7,639 bases of DNA from assembly GCA_023434825.1 (NCBI GenBank), contig JAEYSH010000051.1:1-7639 (forward strand), in the 5' to 3' direction. This stretch comes from Methanobacteriota archaeon. Its GTDB lineage: Archaea > Methanobacteriota > Methanobacteria > Methanobacteriales > Methanobacteriaceae. The position numbers and the translations under genes were made by a program. Shown piece after piece: positions 1 through 6,307 of this stretch. Under the pieces are notes generated by a model. The model made no database searches. It was not told where the DNA came from and worked only from the letters and a program-made list of their open reading frames with translations. The first letter of the stretch is position 1. Each line of letters begins with the position of its first letter.

Positions 1-739
1 TAGGTCTTATTAGATCTTTAGAAGTTGCTTTATTATTTTTAAGATTTTTTACGTAGCTCACTCCACGTATAATAACAACAGGAATTCCTTCATCGGCTTG
101 GCCCATTAAAATAGATGCTGTTGATGCTAATTCATCAGCAACTGCTATACTTGTAGTTTGAAGTTCTCTACCGTATAAATCTTTTTCTCCCTTCCTATCC
201 CAAAGGGGATTCATTCCAGATATACCAACAGCCGTCCCAATAGCGCCTTCCCTAAATGCTCTTCCCTGTGTATCTGAAATTATGATAACAACATCTTTCT
301 GTGTCGCTTCCTTTATTTTTTTTCTTATTATTTCTGCGCTTCTATCTGGATCCTCAGGTATAGGCGTCGCAGTACCATTTTCAACATTTGATTCATCTAT
401 TCCGGCATTTGCACATACAAATCCATGTTTTGTCTCAGAAATTATAAAATCAGGACCTACAGCTATTATTTCATTTGAATTTTCAATAATAGCTTCAACA
501 AGGTTAGGATCCTTTCCAGTTTTTTCTGCTATTTCTAACGCATTTGAGCCGGGTTTAATGGATTTAAGGTCAATTTTATTTCCTTCAGATTTTGATATTA
601 TTGTTTCTGCAATGACTATAATATCTCCGTTTTTAATTCCAATATTTTCTTTAAGAGCCGCATTCAATATCAAAGCCGCTATATCATCGCCCGCATCTAC
701 AATAGGGATACTTTCAATTCCAATGACCTTAATTTCCAT
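1..739 (-). CDS. cofE: Coenzyme F420-0:L-glutamate ligase (CofE), 3' end cut by window edge
   Basis: Adds L-glutamate residues to F420-0 using GTP, giving the gamma-linked tail of coenzyme F420, the hydride carrier of methanogenesis; soluble. The frame is open from the ATG at 739 for 246 codons to the left edge, with no stop. Family signatures in order: KHGFVCANAGIDESN at residues 104-118, PEDPDRSA at 128-135 and SDTQGRAFREGA at 155-166, followed by a Gly/Ala-rich segment (IGTAVGISG, 167-175). The acidic residues D115 and D156 sit where the family binds metal and nucleotide (inferred). The visible C-terminus (DLIRP) resembles the family end, so probably only a few residues are missing. Start: AAGGTGA lies four bases before the ATG and overlaps the stop codon of purO, only 9 bases upstream. 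Likely last gene of the rnhB-exbB-exbD-purO-cofE string. Confidence 0.95.
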   Translation of the reverse strand, partial: MEIKVIGIESIPIVDAGDDIAALILNAALKENIGIKNGDIIVIAETIISKSEGNKIDLKSIKPGSNALEIAEKTGKDPNLVEAIIENSNEIIAVGPDFIISETKHGFVCANAGIDESNVENGTATPIPEDPDRSAEIIRKKIKEATQKDVVIIISDTQGRAFREGAIGTAVGISGMNPLWDRKGEKDLYGRELQTTSIAVADELASTASILMGQADEGIPVVIIRGVSYVKNLKNNKATSKDLIRP

Positions 740-748
740 TTATTCACC

Positions 749-1351
749 TTATAATGAGCAAATTTCCCATTTTTTACCTGCAAAAGCAGCTACAGAATCA
801 ACAGGATTTGTAAATTCTTTAAATTTGCCGCCGTCATAAATGAATCTAGCAGCATCTTCTGCATCACTGCATATGAATTCAACATATTCTGGCTTGGTTT
901 GTTCATAAGTTGAAATATAGCATGCTTCATCAGCTCTAACCTTTTCAACTATTAAATCTTCATGTGTAACAATACCAATGTAAGAATCTCCCTCTAATGT
1001 TGTTGCACCTGCTATTCTAGGAGTATTAAAGTCATCTTTTTCATAGTCCATAGTAAGTAGTGTTAATGCAATTGAATCACGGATATTCATTCCAGAAGCA
1101 ATTTTTTCAGCTATTATATCTGTATGTGAACCATTTGAAACAACCGCAATATCATCAACAATTCTTATACAATTATAGGCAATATAAGGGTTCTTAAAAA
1201 TATCTTTTTCATGCCCTTCTTTAGGTATAATTGCTGCCCTATCATCAAAGGTATTTACCATTCTGTTGGGAAATGACCTGCTTGAAACTCTGTAAGCAAC
1301 AAAATTTCCCATTTCTGTACTTCCAACTGCTAATATTCTTCCAAGATACAT
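749..1351 (-). CDS. purO: IMP cyclohydrolase, archaeal type (PurO)
   Basis: Closes the ring of FAICAR to give IMP, the last step of de novo purine synthesis. It replaces the cyclohydrolase half of bacterial PurH and is found only in archaea; the family has an Ntn-hydrolase-like fold. At 200 residues it is the usual size. Recognisable blocks: the N-terminus MYLGRILAVG, YRVSSRSFPNR at 20-30 (R21, R25 and R30 probably contact the nucleotide phosphate), YNCIRI at 59-64, VVSNGSHTD at 70-78 and the DYEKDDFNTPRIAG stretch at 102-115. There is no signal peptide or membrane segment. The start is supported by AAGGTGG five bases before the ATG. It lies 34 bases after exbD and 9 bases before cofE, on the same strand. 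The roles of individual residues are inferred from the family. Confidence 0.95.
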   Translation of the reverse strand: MYLGRILAVGSTEMGNFVAYRVSSRSFPNRMVNTFDDRAAIIPKEGHEKDIFKNPYIAYNCIRIVDDIAVVSNGSHTDIIAEKIASGMNIRDSIALTLLTMDYEKDDFNTPRIAGATTLEGDSYIGIVTHEDLIVEKVRADEACYISTYEQTKPEYVEFICSDAEDAARFIYDGGKFKEFTNPVDSVAAFAGKKWEICSL

Positions 1352-1385
1352 AATTCCACCTTAAATCCTTAAAATATTTTTTTAA

Positions 1386-1784
1386 TTATACTGAAGCCTT
1401 AACTGCCTGATTTACAGGGAATCCTACAGGCGTGGTAATAATAATCTCACCATTTTTAGCATTTATAATTATTTGCCCTTCATCGATAACTTTCGTGTGA
1501 ACTGCAATAGCTCCATTCCTTATATAGCTGGACATATCTATTCCATTAACTGTTACTTTTTTTAAACCTGCTACTGGCATTAAATAATATTCAGATGGCC
1601 CGCTGGTTTGCTGTGTAACTTGAGGTTTCCCTGATGCTGTTTGAGTCTGATCAGCAGCGCCAAAATTACTGGTAACCACAAGAAAGATCAATATAGTAAA
1701 AATAATATCTATAAAAGGCACCATGTTGAATTTAGGGTTATTATTTCGTAATTTGTTTCTATATTTGTTTACGTCCATTGTCAT
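1386..1784 (-). CDS. exbD: ExbD/TolR-family biopolymer transport protein
   Basis: Small one-pass membrane partner of the ExbB/TolQ proton channel. Of 132 residues, 1-20 form a basic, Asn-rich cytoplasmic tail; about 20-42 is the single membrane helix. The helix begins FNMVPFIDIIFTILIF, matching the family's xPxxDxxF/LxLLxF pattern, with P23 and the proton-carrying aspartate at D26. After it comes a Gln/Thr/Ser/Gly-rich linker (about 43-65), then a beta-rich extracytoplasmic domain (about 66-132) that does not obviously resemble the periplasmic domain of bacterial ExbD. Two in-frame ATGs lie close together (1784 and 1778); the first is preferred because GGAAGT sits about six bases before it. 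Sixteen bases separate it from exbB. In bacteria such pairs turn proton flow into mechanical work on TonB or TolA; the target here is unknown. Confidence 0.88.
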   Translation of the reverse strand: MTMDVNKYRNKLRNNNPKFNMVPFIDIIFTILIFLVVTSNFGAADQTQTASGKPQVTQQTSGPSEYYLMPVAGLKKVTVNGIDMSSYIRNGAIAVHTKVIDEGQIIINAKNGEIIITTPVGFPVNQAVKASV

Positions 1785-1800
1785 GGGATTACTTCCTAAA

Positions 1801-2640
1801 TTATTGCATTAATTTACTTTCTACAATCTCTGCCTTTGTATTGCACTTTTCCATTAAAATATTGGGAATGCTTTTTTCCAGCATGCTTGGTTTGAACCCT
1901 ACAAGTATGTTAGCATTATTTTCATCAATCTTTTTGACCTTTATAATCCCTTCAGCATCCATTAATGCTTCCATTGCTATTTCTGGATCAATTGCAACTT
2001 TTATTCTCATTACCGCTGATCTCCAGTTGGTCATTTTCTTTGCGATCTCTATTTTATCCATTTCATCTTCGATCTTACTTGAAATATAAGATTGGAGCGG
2101 GAATAAAACTATTGCTACTGTCAATCCTGCAATTGTAGTTATTAAAGCTATATAAATTCCACCAGCCATCGCTGTAGGATTAGTATCTATTCCCAATGCT
2201 TTGAATGTGTACCACATACCTAAAACAGTCCCAATTAAACCTAAAAGGGGAGCAACTTCAATTACCATTTTAATAGTCGATAGTCCCTTGGTCATTCTTC
2301 CCATTTCAACTATAAAAACACGTTCCATACCATCTTCAACTTCAATCTTGTTCCTGTAACCAATCTTTAAAGCTTCAGAGAATATCTTTGATATAGGATT
2401 ATGATATTTCCCAATAGAGCGTAGAGCTTCAAGAGAACCTCCTCTCTCCATTGCATTATTCACCGTTTCCATAATAAGTGGTGGAGATACTTTAGATATT
2501 TTCCGTAGGTATACTATCTTTTCTAAAGATGCAAAAAGACCATATAAACCTATAATAGCAATAATATAGGTTATTACCCCTCCACTTTTGAACATTTCCA
2601 TTATAGTACCGAAAGTACTGCTAAAAAATTCAAAAATCAT
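1801..2640 (-). CDS. exbB: MotA/TolQ/ExbB-family proton channel with extra C-terminal domain
   Basis: Channel subunit of an Exb/Tol-type proton-driven motor, 279 residues (E. coli ExbB is 244). Membrane helices: about 21-39, 122-146 and 160-186, with a long cytoplasmic loop between the first and second. Family signature APLLGLIGTVLGMWYTFKAL at 130-149 and GGIYIALITTIAGLTVAI at 160-177 carry the conserved pore-lining Gly and Thr residues (T138, T168, T169). Residues 211-275 are not part of the usual family and read as strand-helix-strand-strand-helix-strand, a ferredoxin-like order, ending in a Lys/Glu-rich tail; this is a secondary-structure guess by eye. The Shine-Dalgarno match is poor (GGGA nine bases before ATG). 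It follows rnhB by 79 bases, where a weak internal promoter is possible, and precedes exbD by 16 bases. Confidence 0.9.
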   Translation of the reverse strand: MIFEFFSSTFGTIMEMFKSGGVITYIIAIIGLYGLFASLEKIVYLRKISKVSPPLIMETVNNAMERGGSLEALRSIGKYHNPISKIFSEALKIGYRNKIEVEDGMERVFIVEMGRMTKGLSTIKMVIEVAPLLGLIGTVLGMWYTFKALGIDTNPTAMAGGIYIALITTIAGLTVAIVLFPLQSYISSKIEDEMDKIEIAKKMTNWRSAVMRIKVAIDPEIAMEALMDAEGIIKVKKIDENNANILVGFKPSMLEKSIPNILMEKCNTKAEIVESKLMQ

Positions 2641-2719
2641 TTTATTTGTTCCCGCTGTTTTTTATGTTAATTTCTGCTTTATTACTGTATATTTCCTTAA
2701 TTATGTAATTATGATATAG

Positions 2720-3331
2720 TTATTTCTGATTCTTTTTAACTGTGGCCCATGATTTTCTTACAAAATCAGGTAAATTTTCATAGGAGAATCTCTTTAAAAA
2801 TGCAATAGTTTTAGGATCACTTGGATATCCAGATCCAATATCCTTAAATTCTTTTTTTAATTTTTCAATTTCCATGTCTCTTTCAACTTTAGCTATAATA
2901 GAAGCCGCAGAAACAATAGGATATTTATCATCAGCTTTATGTTCAGCTATAACCTTTAGACCATTGCGGAAATTTTCCATTTCATCACAAAATCTTTGAG
3001 GTTTAACGTCCAGACAATCTATGTAAGCAATATCTGGATTTGACATTGCAATGACTTTCTTAATGGCTATTTTTTCAATTTCGTTTAAATTAATGTCTTT
3101 AGCTCTTAAGTTATCTATGTCCATAGCTTGTATATGGACGGTATGGCATTCTGCAATTTTATTTATTCTTCTTGCCAGTACTTTCCTTCTTCCAGGAGTT
3201 ATCTTTTTAGAATCTTTTAACTGGAGTTTCTCTATCTTTTCCAGTTTTTCTTCTTCAACTGCAACTCCGCCCACAACAAGAGGCCCTAATACTGGCCCTC
3301 TCCCTGCCTCGTCTATGCCTACTATTTTCAT
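2720..3331 (-). CDS. rnhB: Ribonuclease HII
   Basis: Cuts the RNA strand of RNA-DNA hybrids and nicks at single ribonucleotides in DNA; acts in repair and Okazaki-fragment processing. Length is 203 residues, usual for the archaeal enzyme. N-terminal motif GIDEAGRGPVLGPLVV at 5-20 supplies catalytic D7 and E8 and the GRG substrate-sensing motif. D105 in YIDCLD and D134 (or D135) in HKADDKYPIVSAASIIAKVERD complete the metal-binding set; GSGYPSDP at 166-173 is another family block. A C-terminal basic patch (RKSWATVKKNQK) is seen. No Shine-Dalgarno sequence precedes the ATG (AAAATAAC-ATG), so translation may be leaderless or from a very short leader. It is the first gene after the terminator of mreB and probably opens the exbB-exbD-purO-cofE string. 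Confidence 0.96.
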   Translation of the reverse strand: MKIVGIDEAGRGPVLGPLVVGGVAVEEEKLEKIEKLQLKDSKKITPGRRKVLARRINKIAECHTVHIQAMDIDNLRAKDINLNEIEKIAIKKVIAMSNPDIAYIDCLDVKPQRFCDEMENFRNGLKVIAEHKADDKYPIVSAASIIAKVERDMEIEKLKKEFKDIGSGYPSDPKTIAFLKRFSYENLPDFVRKSWATVKKNQK

Positions 3332-3351
3332 GTTATTTTATAATATTTTTT

Positions 3352-3383
3352 AAAAAAAGTAAAAAAGACTTCAAAAAGAAGTC
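3352..3383 (-). terminator. Intrinsic-type terminator downstream of mreB
   Basis: Read on the minus strand, a perfect 6-bp stem GACTTC / GAAGTC with a five-T loop (3367-3383) is followed at once by TTTTTTACTTTTTTT (3352-3366). This looks like a stem-loop plus U-tract terminator for the leftward mreB transcript. The stop of mreB is 77 bases upstream and the rnhB start 20 bases downstream, so it separates the two units. Archaeal termination depends mainly on the U-tract, which is long here. Confidence 0.7.
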
Positions 3384-3387
3384 CAGT

Positions 3388-3423
3388 GGTCGCAAAGTGC
3401 TAGATGTAATAGCTTTTGCAACC
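3388..3423 (-). repeat. Long imperfect inverted repeat (stem-loop) before the terminator
   Basis: On the minus strand GGTTGCAAAAGCTA and TAGCACTTTGCGACC flank a seven-base loop. Pairing is GGT/ACC, a G-T wobble, GCAAA/TTTGC, a small asymmetric bulge (A against AC), then GCTA/TAGC. It is 37 bases after the mreB stop codon and four bases before the terminator hairpin, so the mreB mRNA would end in two consecutive stem-loops. It could stabilise the 3' end, assist termination, or be part of a small RNA; the sequence does not decide. Confidence 0.6.
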
Positions 3424-3459
3424 AAGAAATTTATTTTTCCATAGCATAAATTTCTAATT

Positions 3460-4533
3460 CTATTTCATTGCTTTTAAACGCACTTCTGGTTCAAGTGCTC
3501 TTGGTTCTGCAGCGACAATTGCAGCTCCTTTAGCAACTACAGTCATTGGATCATCTGAAATTTCTACAGGAATGCCAACTTCTTCAAATATCCTTTCTTT
3601 AAGTCCTCTAAGTTGTGATGTTCCACCAACAACTACAGTTTCTCTGTAAACACCAGATATAAGTTCAGGAGACATTCTTTCAAGTATAATAGCCAATGCT
3701 TCAATGAGTTTTGCTACAACTGGTTCTGCAGCGTCTGCAACTAATTTTGAATCAATTTCTATTTCTCTTGGCTTGTTAGTTTCCATATCTTTACCAATTA
3801 CTGTTGTTTTTACGATTTCAAGATCTGTACCAGAATTGACCATTCCTACTTCCATTTTAGCTTTTTCAGCTTCATGAATTCCTATTTCAACGCTAAATGT
3901 TTCTTTAACTTTATCCACGATATTATCATCAATATTATCTCCACCAAGCCTTACAGTTTCAATATCTGTAATTCCACCCAGTGAAATAACCACAATATCA
4001 CTTGAACCTGCTCCAATATCAATAACCATGGTTCCTGATGCTTCTGCAATTGGCAATCCTGCACCTATAGCTGCTGCAAGCCCTTCACTTATAACTAAAA
4101 CATAACTTGCTCCCGCTTTTCTACCAATTTCCTCAACTGCATTTTTCTCAACTTCAGATGCGTCTCCAGGGATACCTATAACAATCCTATCAATATGATC
4201 CATAGATTCTCCTGCACCTTTATCCATTGCGTAAATTAAAAGAGCTTCTGCTTGAGCTACACTTTCTATAACACCTTTTCTAAGTGGTCTTACTGCAATA
4301 ATATCTTCTGGTGTCCTTCCAAGCATTGATTTTGCATCATTACCTACTGCAAGCACATATGAAGTGTCTTCTTTTTTAACTGCCACTACTGATGGTATTT
4401 TGTAAAGATCAAACTTATCTCCTGATGGTTTTGCAACGACAGTGTTAAGAGTACCTAAATCAATTCCTAATGTATTAGTCATACCTTCCTTAATTACTTC
4501 ATCTTCTTCTTTCTTTCTTCCAAAAAGATTCAT
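3460..4533 (-). CDS. mreB: MreB/Mbl-type actin-like cell-shape protein
   Basis: Actin-fold ATPase that in rod-shaped bacteria forms membrane-bound filaments guiding wall synthesis; archaeal copies are typical of pseudomurein-walled methanogens. Its 357 residues align along the whole MreB length (E. coli 347). Nucleotide-binding blocks: phosphate-1 LGIDLGTLNT at 22-31 (D25), the AVGNDAKSMLGRTP block at 62-75, SEGLAAAIGAGLP at 149-161 with presumed catalytic E150, phosphate-2 MVIDIGAGSSDIVVISLGG at 169-187 (D172), and adenosine motif VVVGGTSQL at 300-308. Two changes from bacterial consensus are visible: SEG for EEP, and GGTS for GGGA. The start MNLFGRKKEEDE resembles the short amphipathic N-terminus of MreB. 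AGGAGG six bases before the ATG lies inside the preceding gene, one base away, so translation is probably coupled. No mreC or mreD is adjacent. Confidence 0.93.
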   Translation of the reverse strand: MNLFGRKKEEDEVIKEGMTNTLGIDLGTLNTVVAKPSGDKFDLYKIPSVVAVKKEDTSYVLAVGNDAKSMLGRTPEDIIAVRPLRKGVIESVAQAEALLIYAMDKGAGESMDHIDRIVIGIPGDASEVEKNAVEEIGRKAGASYVLVISEGLAAAIGAGLPIAEASGTMVIDIGAGSSDIVVISLGGITDIETVRLGGDNIDDNIVDKVKETFSVEIGIHEAEKAKMEVGMVNSGTDLEIVKTTVIGKDMETNKPREIEIDSKLVADAAEPVVAKLIEALAIILERMSPELISGVYRETVVVGGTSQLRGLKERIFEEVGIPVEISDDPMTVVAKGAAIVAAEPRALEPEVRLKAMK

Positions 4534-4534
4534 T

Positions 4535-5164
4535 TTATTCCTCCTTTAAAATATCTTCAAATCTTATAGCAAATACTTTATTAGCTTTAGCGACTTCTTC
4601 GATTTTTTCAATGTGTTCTTCATCTGTTGATATCAAAACTGTTGATAATGCAACATCTGCCATTTTAAATAATGGATCGGCCACATTTCTGACAAATTTA
4701 GGCATCCATTTGGTTATATAAACATCAGATTCTATAAAACCAGTTGTTTTATCCTCTAAAAGGAAAGATGCATTAACTGTGGTTTTTTCAATATCGCCTA
4801 AAAATTTCTTAATACTATCTTCCGGCCCTACGCTAAGCATCAAGTTAGATTCCTCTTCAACATAATATGGGGCTATTTTAAGATATGCCCCTCCGTTTTC
4901 TTTAGAAATAAGGCTTAATTTCCTAATTTTACTGGTTTCACCATATAACATGATAAAATCAAACTTTTTAGTTACAAAAGATTCTCTTGAAGTTATATGT
5001 TCTCTAAAAAGTATTTGAACTCTATCTTTGTTTAGTATGGCTTCATAGGCAACATTATTAACCATTTCTTCATTACCAGCGATAACACACCAAATTTTAT
5101 CTGAATCCTGTACTGTTGATACTTTCGCAGCCTGTCTTAACGTTTTGATTTTGTCTTCAATCAT
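4535..5164 (-). CDS. Conserved-looking hypothetical protein translationally coupled to mreB
   Basis: I do not recognise this 209-residue protein. It has no signal peptide or membrane helix and looks like a soluble alpha/beta protein. N-terminal part: strand KIWCVIAG (23-30), helix, strand DRVQILFR (47-54), then KFDFIMLYGE (67-76). A central segment (95-125) contains YLKIAPYY and LMLSVGPED. A hydrophobic strand VALSTVLIS (171-179) is followed by a charged helix and KVFAIRFEDILKEE at the end. No catalytic motif stands out. Its stop codon is one base from the mreB start and its last codons contain the mreB ribosome-binding site, so the two proteins are probably made together; a role with MreB is a guess from context only. 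The start at 5164 has only a weak GTGGT element five bases upstream. Confidence 0.85.
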   Translation of the reverse strand: MIEDKIKTLRQAAKVSTVQDSDKIWCVIAGNEEMVNNVAYEAILNKDRVQILFREHITSRESFVTKKFDFIMLYGETSKIRKLSLISKENGGAYLKIAPYYVEEESNLMLSVGPEDSIKKFLGDIEKTTVNASFLLEDKTTGFIESDVYITKWMPKFVRNVADPLFKMADVALSTVLISTDEEHIEKIEEVAKANKVFAIRFEDILKEE

Positions 5165-5240
5165 AAACTACCACGTCTTCTTCATGGTAAAATCCATATT
5201 AATTGGATAATTAAATAATTTTTTCATATTACTAATTTTA

Positions 5241-5293
5241 CATACTTTTAATTTGTATATTATATTCCTCACGGTAAAACTATTAAAAGTATG
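5241..5293. repeat. Perfect 12-base inverted repeat
   Basis: CATACTTTTAAT at 5241-5252 is matched exactly by ATTAAAAGTATG at 5282-5293, with a 29-base spacer; the pairing does not extend beyond 12 bases on either side. The spacer contains the least AT-rich stretch of the neighbourhood (CCTCACGG). It may be a pair of operator half-sites, or a stem-loop in the leader of the leftward mRNA, which begins its first gene 77 bases further on. Confidence 0.65.
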
Positions 5294-5359
5294 CCCAAAT
5301 CATTACCTATAAATTATCTAATTATATATTTTTATTATGACAATTTATTAAACTAAATG

Positions 5360-5376
5360 CTTATATAAACTTTTAT
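5360..5376 (-). promoter_or_regulatory. Candidate TATA/BRE promoter for the 209-aa protein and mreB
   Basis: On the minus strand AAAAG-TTTATATAAG closely resembles an archaeal BRE plus TATA box. Transcription would start roughly 25 bases downstream, near 5337, leaving a leader of about 170 bases that includes the 12-base inverted repeat. The core TTATATAA is palindromic, so use in the other direction cannot be excluded. A second TATA-like stretch (GAATATAATATAC on the minus strand, near 5258-5270) would give a shorter leader. Confidence 0.4.
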
Positions 5377-5533
5377 AAATTGATAAAATAGTAAATTAAA
5401 TGCATATTAATAGATTTAAAAGTTGCAAAAAAGATAATAAATACTATTATTTTAACAAAAAGATATTTAAAGGTTTTTATTTTTGTTATAGTAATTCTCT
5501 TATTCATTTACATCGAATAAAAAACTACTCATA

Positions 5534-5543
5534 TTATATATAA
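5534..5543 (+). promoter_or_regulatory. Candidate TATA box for psd
   Basis: TTATATATAA is a good archaeal TATA match about 95-105 bases before the psd start; it would put the transcript start near 5565 with a leader of roughly 70 bases. An alternative is TTTATTTAAAT at 5593-5603, nearer the gene. The whole region is so AT-rich that chance matches are common. Confidence 0.3.
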
Positions 5544-5576
5544 CATATAATAATAGTGAATAAAACCTATTAAAGA

Positions 5577-5600
5577 TAAATAAATAATGATATTTATTTA
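5577..5600. repeat. AT-only 9-base inverted repeat upstream of psd
   Basis: TAAATAAAT at 5577-5585 and ATTTATTTA at 5592-5600 form a perfect inverted repeat with a six-base loop, ending 38 bases before the psd start. It overlaps one of the two candidate psd TATA boxes. Composition is low-complexity, so it may be chance; a regulator site near the promoter is possible. Confidence 0.35.
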
Positions 5601-5638
5601 AATCCATTATTATTCAAAATTACAAACTTGTGATATAA

Positions 5639-6307
5639 ATGTTCGTCAAAGGGACTTTAAAAAAAGCAGGCGTGCTTCTAACATTATCAGTTTTACCATT
5701 CCTATTTGGATATGCCATATTGACTTTTATACTTTTTTCAATTATTGCGTTCATAATGCAATTTTTTAGAGACCCCAAAAGGAATGTACCTGAAGGAAAA
5801 GGAGTTATTGTTGCTCCTGCAGATGGTAGAATACTAAAAGGCCAAATAGACAAAATAGAAATTGTAGAATATGATCATCAGTTAATGGAACACATTTTAA
5901 ATAAAGGGGAGAAAGGAATTCGAGTAAGTACATTTATGTCCCCCTTTGATGTCCATGTAAATCGCGTTCCAATCTCCGGGAAGGTAGTAGATAGTATCTA
6001 TTGTCCTGGAAAATTTAAAATTGCAAAGGGAGATATAGAAACAGTAAATGAAAAAAACCTTGTAGTAATAGATTCTGAATATGGAAAATTTGGCGTTATT
6101 CAGATTGCAGGGTTTGTTGCAAGACGTATTGTACAATATGTGAATGTAGGCGATGAAGTGGAAAAAGGTGATCGTCTGGGAATGATTAGATTTGGTTCTA
6201 GAGTTGACTTAATATTGCCCTATGAAAATTGTGAATTAATGGTGGAAGTAGGTGACAAACCAAAGGCTGCTGAAACTATAATAGCAAAAATGTTAAAAAA
6301 TAGTTAA
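5639..6307 (+). CDS. psd: Archaetidylserine decarboxylase (phosphatidylserine decarboxylase family, short type)
   Basis: Pyruvoyl enzyme that decarboxylates archaetidylserine to archaetidylethanolamine at the membrane. The 222-residue proenzyme is of the short type, unlike the roughly 320-residue E. coli enzyme. Residues about 12-43 are strongly hydrophobic and should form a membrane anchor or hairpin. The catalytic set is complete: D62 in APADGRI, H106 in MSPFDVHVNRVPISG (100-114), and the self-cleavage site RFGSRVDLILP, where cleavage between G186 and S187 would turn S187 into the pyruvoyl group of a small alpha chain (about 36 residues). The start has a weak GTGAT element four bases before the ATG. 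pssA, which makes its substrate, follows 245 bases downstream on the same strand. The archaeal lipid substrate is inferred from the organism. Confidence 0.93.
   Translation: MFVKGTLKKAGVLLTLSVLPFLFGYAILTFILFSIIAFIMQFFRDPKRNVPEGKGVIVAPADGRILKGQIDKIEIVEYDHQLMEHILNKGEKGIRVSTFMSPFDVHVNRVPISGKVVDSIYCPGKFKIAKGDIETVNEKNLVVIDSEYGKFGVIQIAGFVARRIVQYVNVGDEVEKGDRLGMIRFGSRVDLILPYENCELMVEVGDKPKAAETIIAKMLKNS

Larger units (their letters stand above)
5165..5638. other. Very AT-rich divergent intergenic region, no gene seen
   Basis: These 474 bases separate the leftward 209-aa/mreB unit from rightward psd. No open frame of useful length or coding character was seen on either strand. The region holds several TATA-like boxes, a perfect 12-base inverted repeat (5241-5293) and a 9-base AT-only inverted repeat (5577-5600). 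It presumably carries promoters for both directions. Confidence 0.7.

Noticed and set aside
282..839. A 185-codon plus-strand open frame.
   Set aside because: It lies opposite cofE and the end of purO, both with clear family motifs; its translation is Ser/Ile/Phe-rich shadow sequence.
1778..2089. A 103-codon plus-strand open frame with hydrophobic translation.
   Set aside because: It is antisense to the exbB C-terminal part and is explained by the complement of a well-supported gene.
3051..3353. A 100-codon plus-strand open frame with hydrophobic translation.
   Set aside because: It is antisense to rnhB, whose catalytic motifs are intact in the other strand.
5165..5185. A five-codon upstream frame (MKKTW) just before the 209-aa gene.
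   Set aside because: Too short, and no ribosome-binding site supports it; likely chance.
5165..5638. Possible replication origin or CRISPR leader because of extreme AT content.
   Set aside because: No direct repeats, spacers, origin-box-like motifs or nearby replication/cas genes were seen; AT-rich spacers are usual in this type of genome.
5620..6136. Two minus-strand open frames (5620-5853 and 5897-6136).
   Set aside because: Both are antisense to psd and lack a ribosome-binding site or recognisable sequence.
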